Positions 12,701 to 24,527 of a stretch of DNA of 64,000 nucleotides are shown here, piece by piece; positions within the stretch are counted from its first letter, which is position 1; every line of letters begins with the position of its first letter. This DNA is from Lycocorax pyrrhopterus obiensis (Eukaryota > Chordata > Aves > Passeriformes > Paradisaeidae): assembly GCA_014706295.1 (NCBI GenBank), contig JACSVZ010000011.1, positions 10,570,163 to 10,634,162 of the forward strand, given 5' to 3'. The notes under the pieces are model-generated. The model did no database searches. It had not been told where the DNA came from and worked only from the letters and a program-made list of their open reading frames with translations. The translations under genes and the position numbers were made by a program.

Positions 12701-13475
12701 ACACATTTGAAAACACTGAAAGTCTACAGTCAAAGTTTACAATTAAAAAACATTAACTGCCTAGCCTATGAAAAGAATACTTTTTAGACAAATGGGCTTC
12801 AATACAGATTAATTTGCACAATGCTGTCCCTTAAACCAAATCAAACCAACACAAACCAGAATACTAGAAACTACGAGTTGTTTAAAATGTAGTTAATTCC
12901 TAGTTAACATTCTCAACTTTTAACAAGCATGAATAAGCTCCACTAAATATGTCCATAGGCAGTAACAAGTATGAGAACACCAGAAGTTTAAGTATAGTAG
13001 ACTTCCTCACCATTGTACTCCATGGCTTTCTAGCCTTGCCCAGAAGGATCTGTTTGAAGGAGGAAGAGTAGTTTAGTTCCTAAAGCTTATTTAATCATTT
13101 CCCTTTCCACTGCCATTGTAAACTTCAGCTTTTTCCTGAGACTGCAAACATCAACAGGAAGCCCATAGTACTCTTACAGTACGAAGGGCTGCAGGATAAT
13201 ACTGTATCTTCACTAGATACAAAATAGGACCACAGTCCTAGTTTAAACAGGCTAACCAACTAACTTTATGATGATTAAACTCTGGAGTGTTTACTAATAA
13301 AGCCTTTATTAAGTAGTCTTCTGCATTTCCACTAAACCGTGAACCTTTATTAAGCAGAGATAATAACTATTCTGGATAAAACCACGCCGATCCTTTTTTT
13401 CAAAAGGCTATGGAAATAGGAACCATTGCAGCTGTTTTACACTTCAGCCAATTCTTTCTTGAGGGAAGTATGTTG
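6785..13475. other. Non-coding stretch, no gene recognised
   Basis: Mostly AT-rich unique sequence. The longest open frame, on the minus strand at 7410-7802, is very AT-rich with a random-looking Phe/Ile/Tyr-heavy product and no splice context. A perfect 13-bp hairpin lies at 10380-10410. A weak MIR-core-like string appears at about 7232-7272. Nothing else is supported. Confidence 0.6.
10380..10410. repeat. Perfect 13-bp inverted repeat (hairpin)
   Basis: AGCTGTATGGCCC at 10380-10392, a five-base loop, and the exact reverse complement at 10398-10410. The stem is too short for a typical miRNA precursor. No pre-existing element explains it. Confidence 0.85.
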
Positions 13476-13478
13476 ACT

Positions 13479-13805
13479 TCATGTTGGACAGGCAAAATAG
13501 TATGGTGACCAAGGCATGACTTTCCTGTTATTAACACCTGCTGGGACATTAAAGACTTGAAGATAACTGGTGATCTGAGAAGCTAAGTGTACAGGCAGAA
13601 CATCCAACTGAAGACCACAAATGTGAAGAGCTGCCATTTGAAGAGGTGCCAGAAGTAAATCACCATTTACAGTACAAAGAACTAAAGTGAGTGCTTCAGC
13701 AGCACTGAGATTCTGCACAAGGTTTGTGTCACATGTTTCATTCAATAAGGCAATCAGGATGATTAGGGAGTGTAGGAGAGGCTCATTAATGGCCATAGCA
13801 GACAC
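13479..13805 (-). other. Coding-like reading frame, possible exon or retrocopy relic
   Basis: A 108-codon frame whose product is leucine-rich (about 19 percent Leu) with alternating helix-like stretches such as EPLLHSLIILIALLNETC and ALTLVLCTVNGDLLLAPLQM, loosely like armadillo/HEAT helices. The frame opens with GTG at 13803-13805; the first ATG is at 13794-13796. An in-frame stop lies eight codons upstream of that ATG. A possible donor (CAG before GTGTTA) follows the segment ending in FNVPA. The upstream acceptor is weak, with little pyrimidine tract. The first roughly 90 residues contain no Lys or Arg, unusual for a soluble protein. I do not recognise the family. It could be an exon, a pseudogene fragment or a chance frame. 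Confidence 0.3.
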
Positions 13806-15587
13806 TGAGTCAGCTCCTCATTTATAACCAATGCATCTGGACAGTTTTCATTTTTGGGCATTTTAATTTAGAGAAGTGAAATTTATGTGGACAGAAAATA
13901 CACACATGTATTGTACAACTTGTTCTCGTTTTAAAGCTGCCACTGGCTTTACTGAAGTAAGTGGTACTGGCAAAAATTATCTTGAAAAATGGTGTTTCAC
14001 GGTTCACATGCTTCCTTTAGTTAGCTCCTTTACTTTAGGTCCTTAATCACAGGGTGAAAAATTAGCTAGGGATTTTATTTTAAAGATGCTGAAGAGAACA
14101 CTAAAGCTATAACTGATGACAATACTCAGGAGTATGACTAGCTTCAAAGACAGGGAAATTTTGCATACTAATCACTGGCATTTTGGAAGATGCAAAGTTA
14201 TAGAAAGCAAAGATGAGAACTATGAGGGAAATGCAGCGGATTGGTAACAACTGTGGCTAAGGCTGTGAAACAGCAGCCTTTTAATGAGAACAAGGAATGT
14301 GATTTGGTATTCTATCCATTTTAACCAAGCAACAACAGTTATCTCAGTTAACTCACAGTTATCAATAAGTGAGGAATCCCTTTTTCCTGTACCCTGCAAT
14401 TCATATGCAAACTGAAAACAGAGTGTTTCTCATTTCATTGCACACAGAAATTTCACTGTGTCCACACACCCCTAAGCATGCCCAAGCACTTCTTTCTGTT
14501 TCCCTGACTTGAACATAGGCGCTACAGCCTTAAACAAGAGCAACAGAAATGTTGTCCAATACTGGGGCCATGCAACAGAAAAGCATAGATGAGACTTACT
14601 CTGCAAATAACATTTGTTTGACCACAGAATTTCCACAAAAAGGAAATGAAAAAATTTAGTTGAAATCCTGGACCCACACAGCAAAGGTTCACCTGGCCAA
14701 GACTAAGTCTTCACTGAGTAAATAGAAAAGATTTCTCAACAAAGGTTGCCTGAAAAAAATCTTCACAAGCCCATAGCCACACAACACTGGAAATTTTAAG
14801 GCCTGTATTTAAATACAGTAGTTATAAAAAAATGAAAGCTAATTGAACAATAAAGGGGAAAAATAAGAAACATCTCAAACGAGATGCCTCCTTGACAATA
14901 AAAGTGTGATTTTCAGGTCCTCCATACTGCAAATCAATTGTCCCTGTCATTTGAACTGGGGATTTCCTGAAAAGATTCCTTCATCTGGTGCCAGCTACAC
15001 TGCACTCAGCTGTCTGCATGCCATAGAGGAACAGTGAAGGAAGAGCAGTGCCATAGCTGGGCATCAGGAAAATTCAGAGTTTATCAATGTCTGTGACATA
15101 CCAATGCCATTAAACAGGGAGAGCATGGCTGGAGGTGGGCAGGTCTCCCCATTCTTATGTCTCTGTGCACAACAAAGCTTCTCTTGAGTTATCCAGACTG
15201 AATCGAACAGAGGATCACTCACAGACCTCTGGTTGAACGTTGCCCATTGTGGGTCAGGGTATGAGCTGGTATCACAGGAGGAGACAAAGACTGGGGGGAT
15301 CCACCACTGAGCAAGGTGTGTTCTGGATCCCACCGAGGACAGAGGCTGAGCAGCAGCTCATCTCATTATTGCTCAGGCCATCAGAGGACCATCAGACTCA
15401 GTAATTTGTCTGTGGGAGGAAAGAAGAGTAAAGGACCATAAAGATCTGTACAGCACAAGTGACACAGCAGTATATTACAGAAGCTCTCCCTCCCCCTGGT
15501 AGCTCAGTATCTTCTCATGGTGGAATGGGAGTGTTTTATTTTTGTTTTCCTTTCCATTAGAGGATGACCTTTGCTACAGTTAGGTTG

Positions 15588-15649
15588 ATCTGCTGCTGAG
15601 CCAACATCTGCCAGCTTCCAGAGCTTGTGCTAACTCAACAGCAGCAGAT
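15588..15649. repeat. 11-bp inverted repeat with 40-base loop
   Basis: ATCTGCTGCTG at 15588-15598 and its exact reverse complement at 15639-15649. The arms are CAG/CTG-rich, so part of the match may reflect trinucleotide bias. Confidence 0.75.
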
Positions 15650-15825
15650 ACTTTCTGCTGCTCCAGTTTCCTTATTTAATCATGACTCCATAAATCAAAA
15701 GTGACCAAAACTGTTAAAAAACTTTTGGGTGAGAACTCAGAGCAGCTGAAGAGAGACCAAGACTGAGTCATTGCCTGATGCAATTTCTGTAAACACAGTT
15801 GAGCTCATTGTTGTGTTAACACCAA

Positions 15826-15912
15826 CCCCCCCCCCAAAAAAAAACCCAAAACCAAAACTAAACAAAACAAAACATAACAAAAACCCCAACAAAAAACCAA
15901 ACCCAACCAAAA
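15826..15912. repeat. A/C-rich low-complexity tract
   Basis: A C9 run, an A9 run and then about 70 bases of A and C with CCC and CCCC runs. On the minus strand this is a G/T-rich tract with several G runs. Confidence 0.9.
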
Positions 15913-16782
15913 TATTTTTAATTGCACGAACATTGCTGTGAATACGTCACTAAATGCCAAACGAAAGATGTATAGAGAAGCATATTTCTCTTGGAAACTG
16001 ACCAAATGAACATCTGGTGGCTGAGTCTTCTGGAAAAATCCATCAGAGGATAATGACAGCAGCATTAGATGCACCACCATAATTAATACTCTGTTTTGAT
16101 GGGTTTAAACATGAAAAGTGCTGAATGCTGCTGTGAGATGCTTTTTCAGATCACACCTAGTTCAGTGAAGAGTGAACCACTGATTGTTGGAAAGATATAC
16201 CAAGGAAAGGATGACGCACCGCTCCTACACTGATAAGCAGTCACTGCTAGCTAGAGTCAGATAGCAGGACACAACAGAAGGACATCTGGTCTGATCCTGT
16301 ATGGTATTCATTACCTTTCAAAATCTTTTGAAATTATCAATAAAGAATTTTAAAGCCAAACACTAAGAATTAACACGGGAAATAATACCAAATTTCAGAC
16401 TGGTCCTGCTGCTGAAAGGGTAGGAACCACTTCGCTGTACTTTTAGGGTTTGTTTAGTTTTGCTTAATAAGGCTCATAGAATGTCCATAATAAAAAGGGA
16501 CTTTCAAGCATATATACACAATCGGTTTTAATGGTGGATTTCAACAAGAAAACAGGATTTTTAATACTTAGCATGATCCCTATGTTGTGGGAAGCGTGAT
16601 GGTTATACAATATTCGTCTTTTGTATTAGATTCACTTAGTTTATTTCACAGCTGAATTATGGCCCCAATACAAAATTACTGAAGTTCCACTGAAAAGATT
16701 CACCCACAAAGAGAACTCACCTACAGTGAAAATCCCACCTGAATAAATTACTTTGATACCTCTGCAGTGGACGTACAGAATA

Positions 16783-17065
16783 ACACAATTATAGAAACAT
16801 TAGTAAAAGTGAACTTTAAGGGTTCTGCTTCCCCCCAGAACTGTCATGAATAATAAACAAGCCATGATTCTGTCTAACCAGCTCTTTAAAACTTCCAAGG
16901 GTCTCTGGCCAACCTGTTCCAGTATTACCACACCTTCGTAGGGGAAACATTTCTCCTAACATGTACTTTGAATCTTCCCAAGGCACCTCTTGTGGTTGTT
17001 GCCCCTTGCTAGACTGCCACTGAGCAGTTTGGCTCAGCCCTTTCCTAATTACACTTCCTGCTCTC
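16783..17065 (-). mobile_element. CR1 LINE 3' fragment (minus orientation)
   Basis: Read on the plus strand this matches the reverse complement of the CR1 3' region: an ATTATAGAAACATTAG-like end, CTTTAAGGG, GGCCAACCTGTTCCAGT, a TTTCTCCTAACAT block and a CTTGTGGTTGTTGCCCCTTG block. It is heavily diverged and 5'-truncated, as is usual for CR1. The right boundary is approximate. Confidence 0.7.
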
Positions 17066-17069
17066 CTTC

Positions 17070-19110
17070 ACATTGAAGAGGTAGAAAGGTGAGAAATGAC
17101 ACAGCAAAATCCTTCAAGAAACAGCATCACTAAGCAACGTTTCATCCACAATACAGTTAAAAAACTTTGAAGAAATAAGACTTTTCTACTCACCTGTGTG
17201 TTTTAAACTTAATTTTTCCTATCTCAAAAGCTACCCTGAAACACATCTGAAAAATATTCCTGTAAATTATGGAAGTAAGTCATTTGCGTAATATTAACAA
17301 AAAAAGAAAGCAACTATGTTCCCCAGGTCAACAAAATAAATAGTAGGCACATTTAAACAAAGCTTTTAAAATATATTTTTAACAGGAGCTGTATACAAGA
17401 ATATTTTACAATTGCTAAAGACATGGTTTTAGATCATTAATATCAAATAAAAAGCATTGTGGTCACAAGATGCAAAGATACGTTACAGAAAAATCTCACT
17501 CTGCCATCTTTCCAAAAAAATGTGTCAGCAGCCTTAACACCAGATTAAACAGTGTTTGTCCTACCACAGCCAGCACAAACTGCATATTGTGAGCTAACCC
17601 AAGTATCCTTTAGACAGATCAAATTTACCCTGAGTGCTTTGATAGCACATAGATCGGATATTAATGATGGTGAAACCACAGCTCACATTGTCAGACACCT
17701 ACATAATGCAGCTGGGTGATTTTATAGATACGTGATTGTACCTGCGTAAAACATCCAGCATCTGTGGAATGTGCCTTGTAAATGTGTTGAATCCTGAAGC
17801 CAGGTAGACACACATCTCTTTTACCATTCAGTTTCAGAACCAATTTTTGATAGTATTAAAGTCATAGATAGCTCCTCATAGTGCCAAATATGGCTCAGTT
17901 AATCAAATGAAATGTTCTTAAATATTTAGGATAGCTTACAAACTGCTATCTTCCCACATTTAAAAATTAAAATGGCTTATTTCATTATGCAGAAAACAAG
18001 TGAACACGCAGTTCTGTCATACTGCAAGTAACTCAAAAGAATTATAGCTAAGTGGTTTGCACAGTCTATATTTAGTGATTCTTGCTTCCAAATACTTAGA
18101 CGCTAGACCTGTCCTTAAAGTATTCTTAAAAGGATTGGCAAGTATGTCTATGTGTAAAATATGATAATCCTATGTTAATTCTCCTCCTTACCACTCCGTA
18201 GATTCCTGGGAACAAACCATTGTAAGCATTAAGCTTGCTTGAGTTTGCACTGCATTTGTATTCATTAACCAGACTATTAGTGAGAGCATTTTAGAATTCT
18301 CTGACTTTTCCAATAGCTGTGTATGTACATTCACTGGCTGTATTATTTATCTGTGTGAGTGTACATCTACCCACCCATCCGTCTCCACTCCTGCATGCAT
18401 ACAGATCAATATGTGTCCCTGTATATTTATGTCTTTCACCATTCTCAAGACATTCAGTCTACTTCTCTGGCACCAGCTCTGGGAAACTACTGCTTTAGCT
18501 AATGCCCTTCTGACTGAAAACACAGCTCCATGCATCATTGACAGGAACCAAGGCAAAAAAGTAGAACAAACAGATGGAGGTGCAAGAAAGGGAAGTATTT
18601 ATGCTAAATTCGAGAAAAATAAAGGGATTAAGGGGATGTCACAGACTAGATGATTTAAGAAGGGGATTTCTTCTGAAGAGGGGATATTTCTCTGTTAGAA
18701 TTGAAATCTATCATGTATTCTAACCAGGGTTAATTCTAACATCTAGAACAAATCTAAATCTTAAACCCAAGATTAAGAGTTGGCTTGTGGTGTCTATTGT
18801 ATCTGTCAATGGCTTTAAAAACCAGGGAGAAAATATTTTATGTTTGGATTCAGCCAGTATAGCAATAATATTTATAGGCTGCCTCGGGAGCAATAATAAT
18901 TTTACATGTTTTTCAGTAACTTGAATTGTTTTAACATGTTAAATTTTTTTTCCATCGTCTTTTAGAGACACTGGATTAAGGAGCCAATTTCCCCTCTTCT
19001 CCCTGTCACACTGCATTTGTAGCTGTAGACTAACCATAACCCTAGCAGCTATGCATTTGTAGGGCTATCACAAGCAGTGGAGAAATTATTTCTCTAAACC
19101 TTCTGAGCTA
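17070..19110. other. Non-coding stretch, no gene recognised
   Basis: AT-rich unique sequence with no clear repeat, exon or regulatory cluster that I can support. Confidence 0.6.
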
Positions 19111-19113
19111 ACT

Positions 19114-19173
19114 GTGCTGGAACTGGGTGATCTTTAAGGCCCCTTCCAACCCAAGCTACTTTATGACTCTCTG
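19114..19173 (+). mobile_element. CR1 LINE 3'-end fragment (plus orientation)
   Basis: Contains the diagnostic CR1 terminal segment: GGTGATCTTTAAGGCCCC, then CCTTCCAACCCAAGCTA and a degenerate ATTCTATGA-type end (CTTTATGACTCT). Only about 60 bases are recognisable. Confidence 0.75.
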
Positions 19174-20572
19174 GCATTCATGCACCAGACCTCACATCTG
19201 ATCATGATGTTGGTCTAACAGACCTACTGTCCCAGTGCTTTTTTCTCCAAGGAGTCTGACCACTTACAAATACCTCCACCCTTATTTCAAACTAAACCAG
19301 AGCACAAAGAAAGACAAAGAAAGCCCCACGGCCGTGGTGATCTCATGAAAGCATACCTGCCTTATATTTAAATCAGTGATTGAGCTCCTCTCTTACTGTG
19401 CCAAGTGTTTCCCAGAGCAAATGGCCAGCGTATCCAGGGAACTTCTCCTCTGCTACTACTTTATCCCTCAGGCACAAATAGCATGGTGCTTACATGCAGA
19501 CTCAAAGGTTATACCAATATCCATGCAAAAAACCCATGCTGCTACATGATATCTTTTAATCTGATCCCATGCTCAACATATCCATGTAAATCCCTAGTGC
19601 TACTAGGATAAACATCTCAGAAAACAGTAGTTGTTTAATTATTTCTAAGTAAACAATTCTTTTCTTCTCCGCCTGTCAGGTATAAGTGAAAGAAGCTGAA
19701 CCATATGCTGAATAAGGTGATTTGGGTTGCATTGTCAAACTCATCACCAACTTCTTGTATGACTCGGAAAAGGGCAGTCAGTTCTGAGGTGTTCCCTGCA
19801 TACAGAAATCCCCCAGATGGCATTTTAATGGGAGGAATGCTGGCTTTGCAATAAAAGTCTGCTCTGAAATTACAGAGAAAAGGTGAGATTTACTTAGGCT
19901 GAAGTTGTATTTGCTGTAGGGTATTGCACATCTAATACCTGGAAAGTAAGAAAAGCAGAGAGAAGCTATAAGACTGCAGCAAACTGAGCATAATGATAAC
20001 AACTCTGGTGATGTTAGAGAGAAAGCACCAGCATTACCACCGACACAGCATGAATGCAATGGGGGAATCCAGAGTATTTACAGATGTTCATCAAACAGTA
20101 AAGCCTCATTGCACTCCACTTGGCAGAAAAACAATTCCATTCGCATTTCTCGTGATTCTTTTATCATTGACTTGGATTTAGCAGAGTATACTAACATTTC
20201 ATCCTTGATGAAGGCACAAGACTGGGAACATTGGCATATTTTGTGAGTATAATTCATTTTTTTGTTCTGGTTGGAATGCAGCGCAGTGCAACGTTACTGC
20301 TGAGTGAACACCTGTAGTTATAAAACACTGGTTTGCTCAGAGGACCCAAAGCATGCCAAACTGTTCCCTGGAAGGAGATTTGAAAAACGAGCACTTAAAA
20401 AAGAAAAAAAAATTAATCCTCCTGTGTACAAAAAGAAATAGAAAAGCAAGCATGAAACTATTCTTTCAGTGCCAGATGTCAAAAAGACAAAATCAAGAAT
20501 TTGAATCTCTTGGGGATGAATTTCAGCTTTGTCTGTAGGACAAACTAAGGCTTATCTCAAACATTGTAGGAT

Positions 20573-20634
20573 CCAGTTCCTCAAAGCACCAAAATACATA
20601 CTTATCCCAGTTTCTCAAAGTACTGAAATGCGTA
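20573..20634. repeat. Degenerate tandem duplication, about 34-bp spacing
   Basis: CCAGTTCCTCAAAGCACC at 20573 and CCAGTTTCTCAAAGTACT at 20607 begin two related units. Over 28 aligned bases there are six differences, all transitions. Confidence 0.65.
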
Positions 20635-22739
20635 AAAGTCAACAAGAGCAGTGCAAGGAATGATACTGAAACCCTTTTCTTTGAGACAGATTAATTTCAC
20701 TTTTATGGAAAAGTGCCATCTAGAAATGAAAGGGTTTTATTTCTAATTGTCAAAACATTCCATTTAATTTGCAAAATATCCAAATATGATTTGGCTGCAA
20801 ATATTTTAGCCAGTTTTGATTTACAGAAACAGTGTACATCTTTATAAAACATGTTCTGAAAATTTGACTTAAAATTGCAGACAGCCTTTACCATCATGAA
20901 ACTCATTTTTCAGAGAATATCTGTTCCTTGAGGAAAAGGACACAAGGACTTGATTTTTATGCCGGAATATTAAATTCTCCTTTCCTAAAAAAACCATGCT
21001 ACAGCCACTCTACCTCTCAAAAAATAAATTCTAAAAATAACACACTTCATTTCTGTCTCCTCCTGTTTTGCCCTCCACTATTGAAGCCCAACAGACACAT
21101 TAATGGGATTGAAACCCATTCAAATTAATTTTGCTTGTACAATCTGCTTTACCTTGTCTTTTGTTACTGTTGACATTATGAAACATGAACTCTGTGTTGG
21201 TGAACTGCAGTAAAATAACAGGTAAGTTACATGTTCTTGAGAATTTCCAGGTTTCCTTTAATTTGGTCTACTCTCTAGATGATGTTATCTGCCATTAATT
21301 TATACAAAATTTCCTTTCCTCTTTTATATAACATACAGTTTGGCAGTCTGGTACTGATGTTCTAGATGATTCTCCATCTTTCTCTCCTTCCACTGCTCTA
21401 CCACACAGTTTGCCCTCCAGGCATTTTACTGTTCTAACCCATTTATGCTTCTCTCCTTCAACATTTCACCTCTTCAGTGGTTCTCCGTCACTGATTTCCT
21501 TCCAGATCTTTTTCAATGCTGTGATTAAACAATACCAGATACAGCAAAAATGGGTAAGAAAATATAACTTCATTTGATCACTTCAGCTTCATCCACAAAG
21601 AAAAAAAAAGACAATTAAGCAGTTAAGTATCAAAGTCTAAGTGTGATAAAACTAAATCGATGGTGATGGATATATTCCTGAGACACGGTTGAGTTACATA
21701 TCTCTGAATTCAGAATTAGGCCCTCTATGTACCCATAGGTTAACTTGACTTGTTCTTTCAGCACATAAGTTTCCCATTGCAGGTTTACAAAAATGGAAAA
21801 CAATACTAAAAATCAAAGCATTGGCCAAATGTTTCATGTCCCAAAATAATGCATGTAATTAGAACTGAAATACAAAGTGTCTAGAAGAAGAATCTGGAAC
21901 TCTTATGTTTGCAACCAACAAATCTTAATAAAGCGTTCCTCCATGAAGGTTAACAAGCACAACCCATAATATTTTTACCAATATGCATCCACATGAAATC
22001 CTTGTACTAGTCTAAAAATAACTGCATGAGATATGCTGGGTTTTATGTTCATCTATTGCACCAAAGTTCTTGGTATAAGAATCACCTCATTAATGTTTCA
22101 GAACACAGTATAAATACTCATTTCAGAAAAAAATTATAACGAATAAACCAATTGATAATGCTGTACAGGACTAGTCTAGTATACATTATGATTACCTAAA
22201 TGCAAGGATAAAAGAGCAGATAATTTCCCCTCTCACTTTTTGCAATAATCTCATGTAGTTTAAATTATCTACATCTATCAACTCCATACACTGGCCAAGG
22301 CTGAAACAGTGTTGACCGTATCCACAGAAGTCAATTAGTTATGCCAATTTGCTCCAGCTGAGAATCGATTCTTGGTTGTCTTTATGCCTCCTATAGAATA
22401 TTCTGTAGGAAGCATTGCTTTAATGAAGCTTGGTCAGCATGTATGGGAAATGTCAACAAGAAATTCCTTCTCACCAGCTTTTGGACTTCTTAAAATAGAC
22501 AGTTTAAAACAATCCAATCTGCCACCTAGAAAACCATAGGCTTTCATTGAAATTGCAGAGAAATTTAAAATTAACTCTAAAGAGAAGGATTTCAACATAT
22601 CGATCTAGTAAAACTATCATCCTTCTTTTCCTTTGGCAGGTTTTCCTAAATTTGCAATTAAATCATTAAAACCATTCTCGTCCAGATGCTGTTGATGAGA
22701 AACAATCACAAGAAACAGAGCAAACAAAAGAAAGTTCAT

Positions 22740-22990
22740 AAAATACATTAACTTTTACTAGCCATGCTGCCGTGCATTAGCATTTTTAATAATGACCTCA
22801 TTACCATTTAGTTCAACAAGCAAACAAAAACTGATTATTTGATAATTTATTTATTCTGAAATAACGCAGCCTTTTTTATGTGTCCTTGTTATGAGCTCAC
22901 TAACGTTAAAGGCACCGCTACAATCAGTTAAGTAATTATCATAGGATAAAAGCTTTTACCATGAAAAAGTTTTGTTTGAAAAAGCATGAA
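22740..22990. promoter_or_regulatory. Putative conserved non-coding element
   Basis: Unique, AT-rich but not low-complexity. It is dense in homeodomain and POU-like strings (TTTTTAATAATGACCTCATTA, shortened here; TAATTATC at about 22933). The judgement rests on texture and motifs only. Confidence 0.25.
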
Positions 22991-23537
22991 CTGCGATTCT
23001 CATTGATAGCTTTCACCAAGTGCAGGATTCAGTACATTGTAGCACAAAGGCCTAGATTATCTCCCTCTGTTAAAGGCTTAAAATTCTACAACCAGACCAT
23101 GCCAGTTACCAGTATCAGATTATGATAACAAGATCATGTTCAGTTATAAAAACAAGTGTCTAAACTTTTCTCATGTCACTTTCTATCTAAGTCCCATTGC
23201 AGTTGTGAAAGGACCCATCTGAATGTGTGTAGAAGCTCATTTTAAAGCTAGCTCTTTGAACTGGATTCATGGGGTATTTGCATAAGAAGATTTGGGTAAA
23301 AAGAATGGGCTGGTGCTGCATCTGCCCATTAATATGCCTGCTAATTCAGCACATTGTAAGCCTATTGATGTATCACAAAAGGCTCAAATTCAAGGACAGT
23401 TATCCTATTGCCATTGTTAGGGTTTGAATTCAAGTAATATGTTCACTATAGGAATACAGTTGTTACAATTAGGTATTTTTCTATAATGGTATAAAGAACT
23501 GACGACAATCAGAATTACAATAACGCTGATAAAACTT

Positions 23538-23555
23538 TAGAATTCATGAATTCTA
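23538..23555. repeat. 18-bp perfect palindrome
   Basis: TAGAATTCATGAATTCTA reads identically on both strands. It contains two EcoRI-type GAATTC hexamers around a central CATG. Confidence 0.9.
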
Positions 23556-24239
23556 TTATTTTAAAAGATGCAGGTGCTGATTAATTTTGCTTTGCATAAT
23601 ACTTGGATCTTGAGAGCTGGAATACTTAAAGAGCAGCAGCAAATCGTGGCAGTATAACCTACCAAAGCTGGCAGTCTCCCTTTAGTGCCAATGCACATTT
23701 ATCTTGCCTATGAGAGTTTTAATAAAAAATTAAAATACTAAACTGAGTTGCAACAGAACGGAGGAGACCTACATCGTGAGCACAAGGAGTGGGTATTTTA
23801 ATCTTGCTTATGAAAAATGCAAAAGCATCACTTGTGCTATCAGGGGATATCCTACATGGAACATTTTTATGGTGAATATGAATTGCTTAAAAACACTCTA
23901 TACTCACAAATGGAAAAAAGAGCAGAATCAGTGATTCATGCAGGAAGCACGGAGCAGTCACTGCACCAACTCCACAGTGGATTCAGAGCAGACACAGAGG
24001 CACGCAGGAAAATAAAAAGCTGCTAGCTGAAGTGCTGTAAAGAGTTTTTAAAACACGCAACACAAAGGAAACGCTAAAGAACAGGCTAAATGGAAACAAA
24101 TGCAGAAAACAGCAAATTAAGTCTAGTTAAACTCACTGCTTCAAGGTCCTAAGTTTGTGTGTGTTTAAGACCACAGCGTGTGGCTCACAGGGGAAAAATG
24201 AGGAGAGCTGTGTGTGGTGGTTAGAGGGTTTCCTGAGAT

Positions 24240-24527
24240 GGGCTGTGCCCATCTCCTCTGCTCTCGCCCAGGAGAAGCCCAGCTCCCGGGCTGTGCCCAT
24301 CTCCTCTGCTCTTGCCCAGGAGAAGCCCAGCTCCCGGGCTGTGCCCATCTCCTCTGCTCTTGCCCAGGAGAAGCCCAGCTCCCGGGCTGTGCCCATCTCC
24401 TCTGCTCTTGCCCAGGAGAAGCCCAGCTCCCGGGCTGTGCCCATCTCCTCTGCTCTTGCCCAGGAGAAGCCCAGCTCCCGGGCTGTGCCCATCTCCTCTG
24501 CTCTTGCCCAGGAGAAGCCGAGCTCCC
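24240..24527. repeat. GC-rich minisatellite, six 48-bp units
   Basis: Six units start at 24240, 24288, 24336, 24384, 24432 and 24480. Each begins GGGCTGTGCCCATCTCC and ends AGCTCCC. Units 2-5 look identical. Unit 1 differs by one T-to-C change (CTCTCGCCC) and unit 6 by a C-to-G change (AAGCCGAGC). Because 48 is a multiple of three and the unit contains few stops, long open frames run through it on both strands (for example repeats of AVPISSALAQEKPSSR on plus). These are not evidence of a gene. Near-identity between units points to recent expansion or homogenisation. Confidence 0.95.

Larger units (their letters stand above)
13830..16780. other. Non-coding stretch with one hairpin and an A/C-rich tract
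   Basis: No gene recognised. It contains an 11-bp-stem inverted repeat (15588-15649) and an A/C-rich low-complexity tract (15826-15912). Open frames are short and unsupported. Confidence 0.6.
19180..24130. other. Non-coding stretch with a CNE-like part
   Basis: No gene recognised. It contains a degenerate tandem pair (20573-20634), an 18-bp perfect palindrome (23538-23555) and a CNE-like segment (22740-22990). A possible small non-coding exon at 21087-21221 has a pyrimidine-rich acceptor and an AACAG/GTAAGT donor, but this is weak. Confidence 0.55.

Noticed and set aside
21087..21221. Possible small exon with acceptor and AACAG/GTAAGT donor
   Set aside because: The frame checked contains a stop and there is no partner exon. 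Isolated consensus donors are expected in 64 kb.
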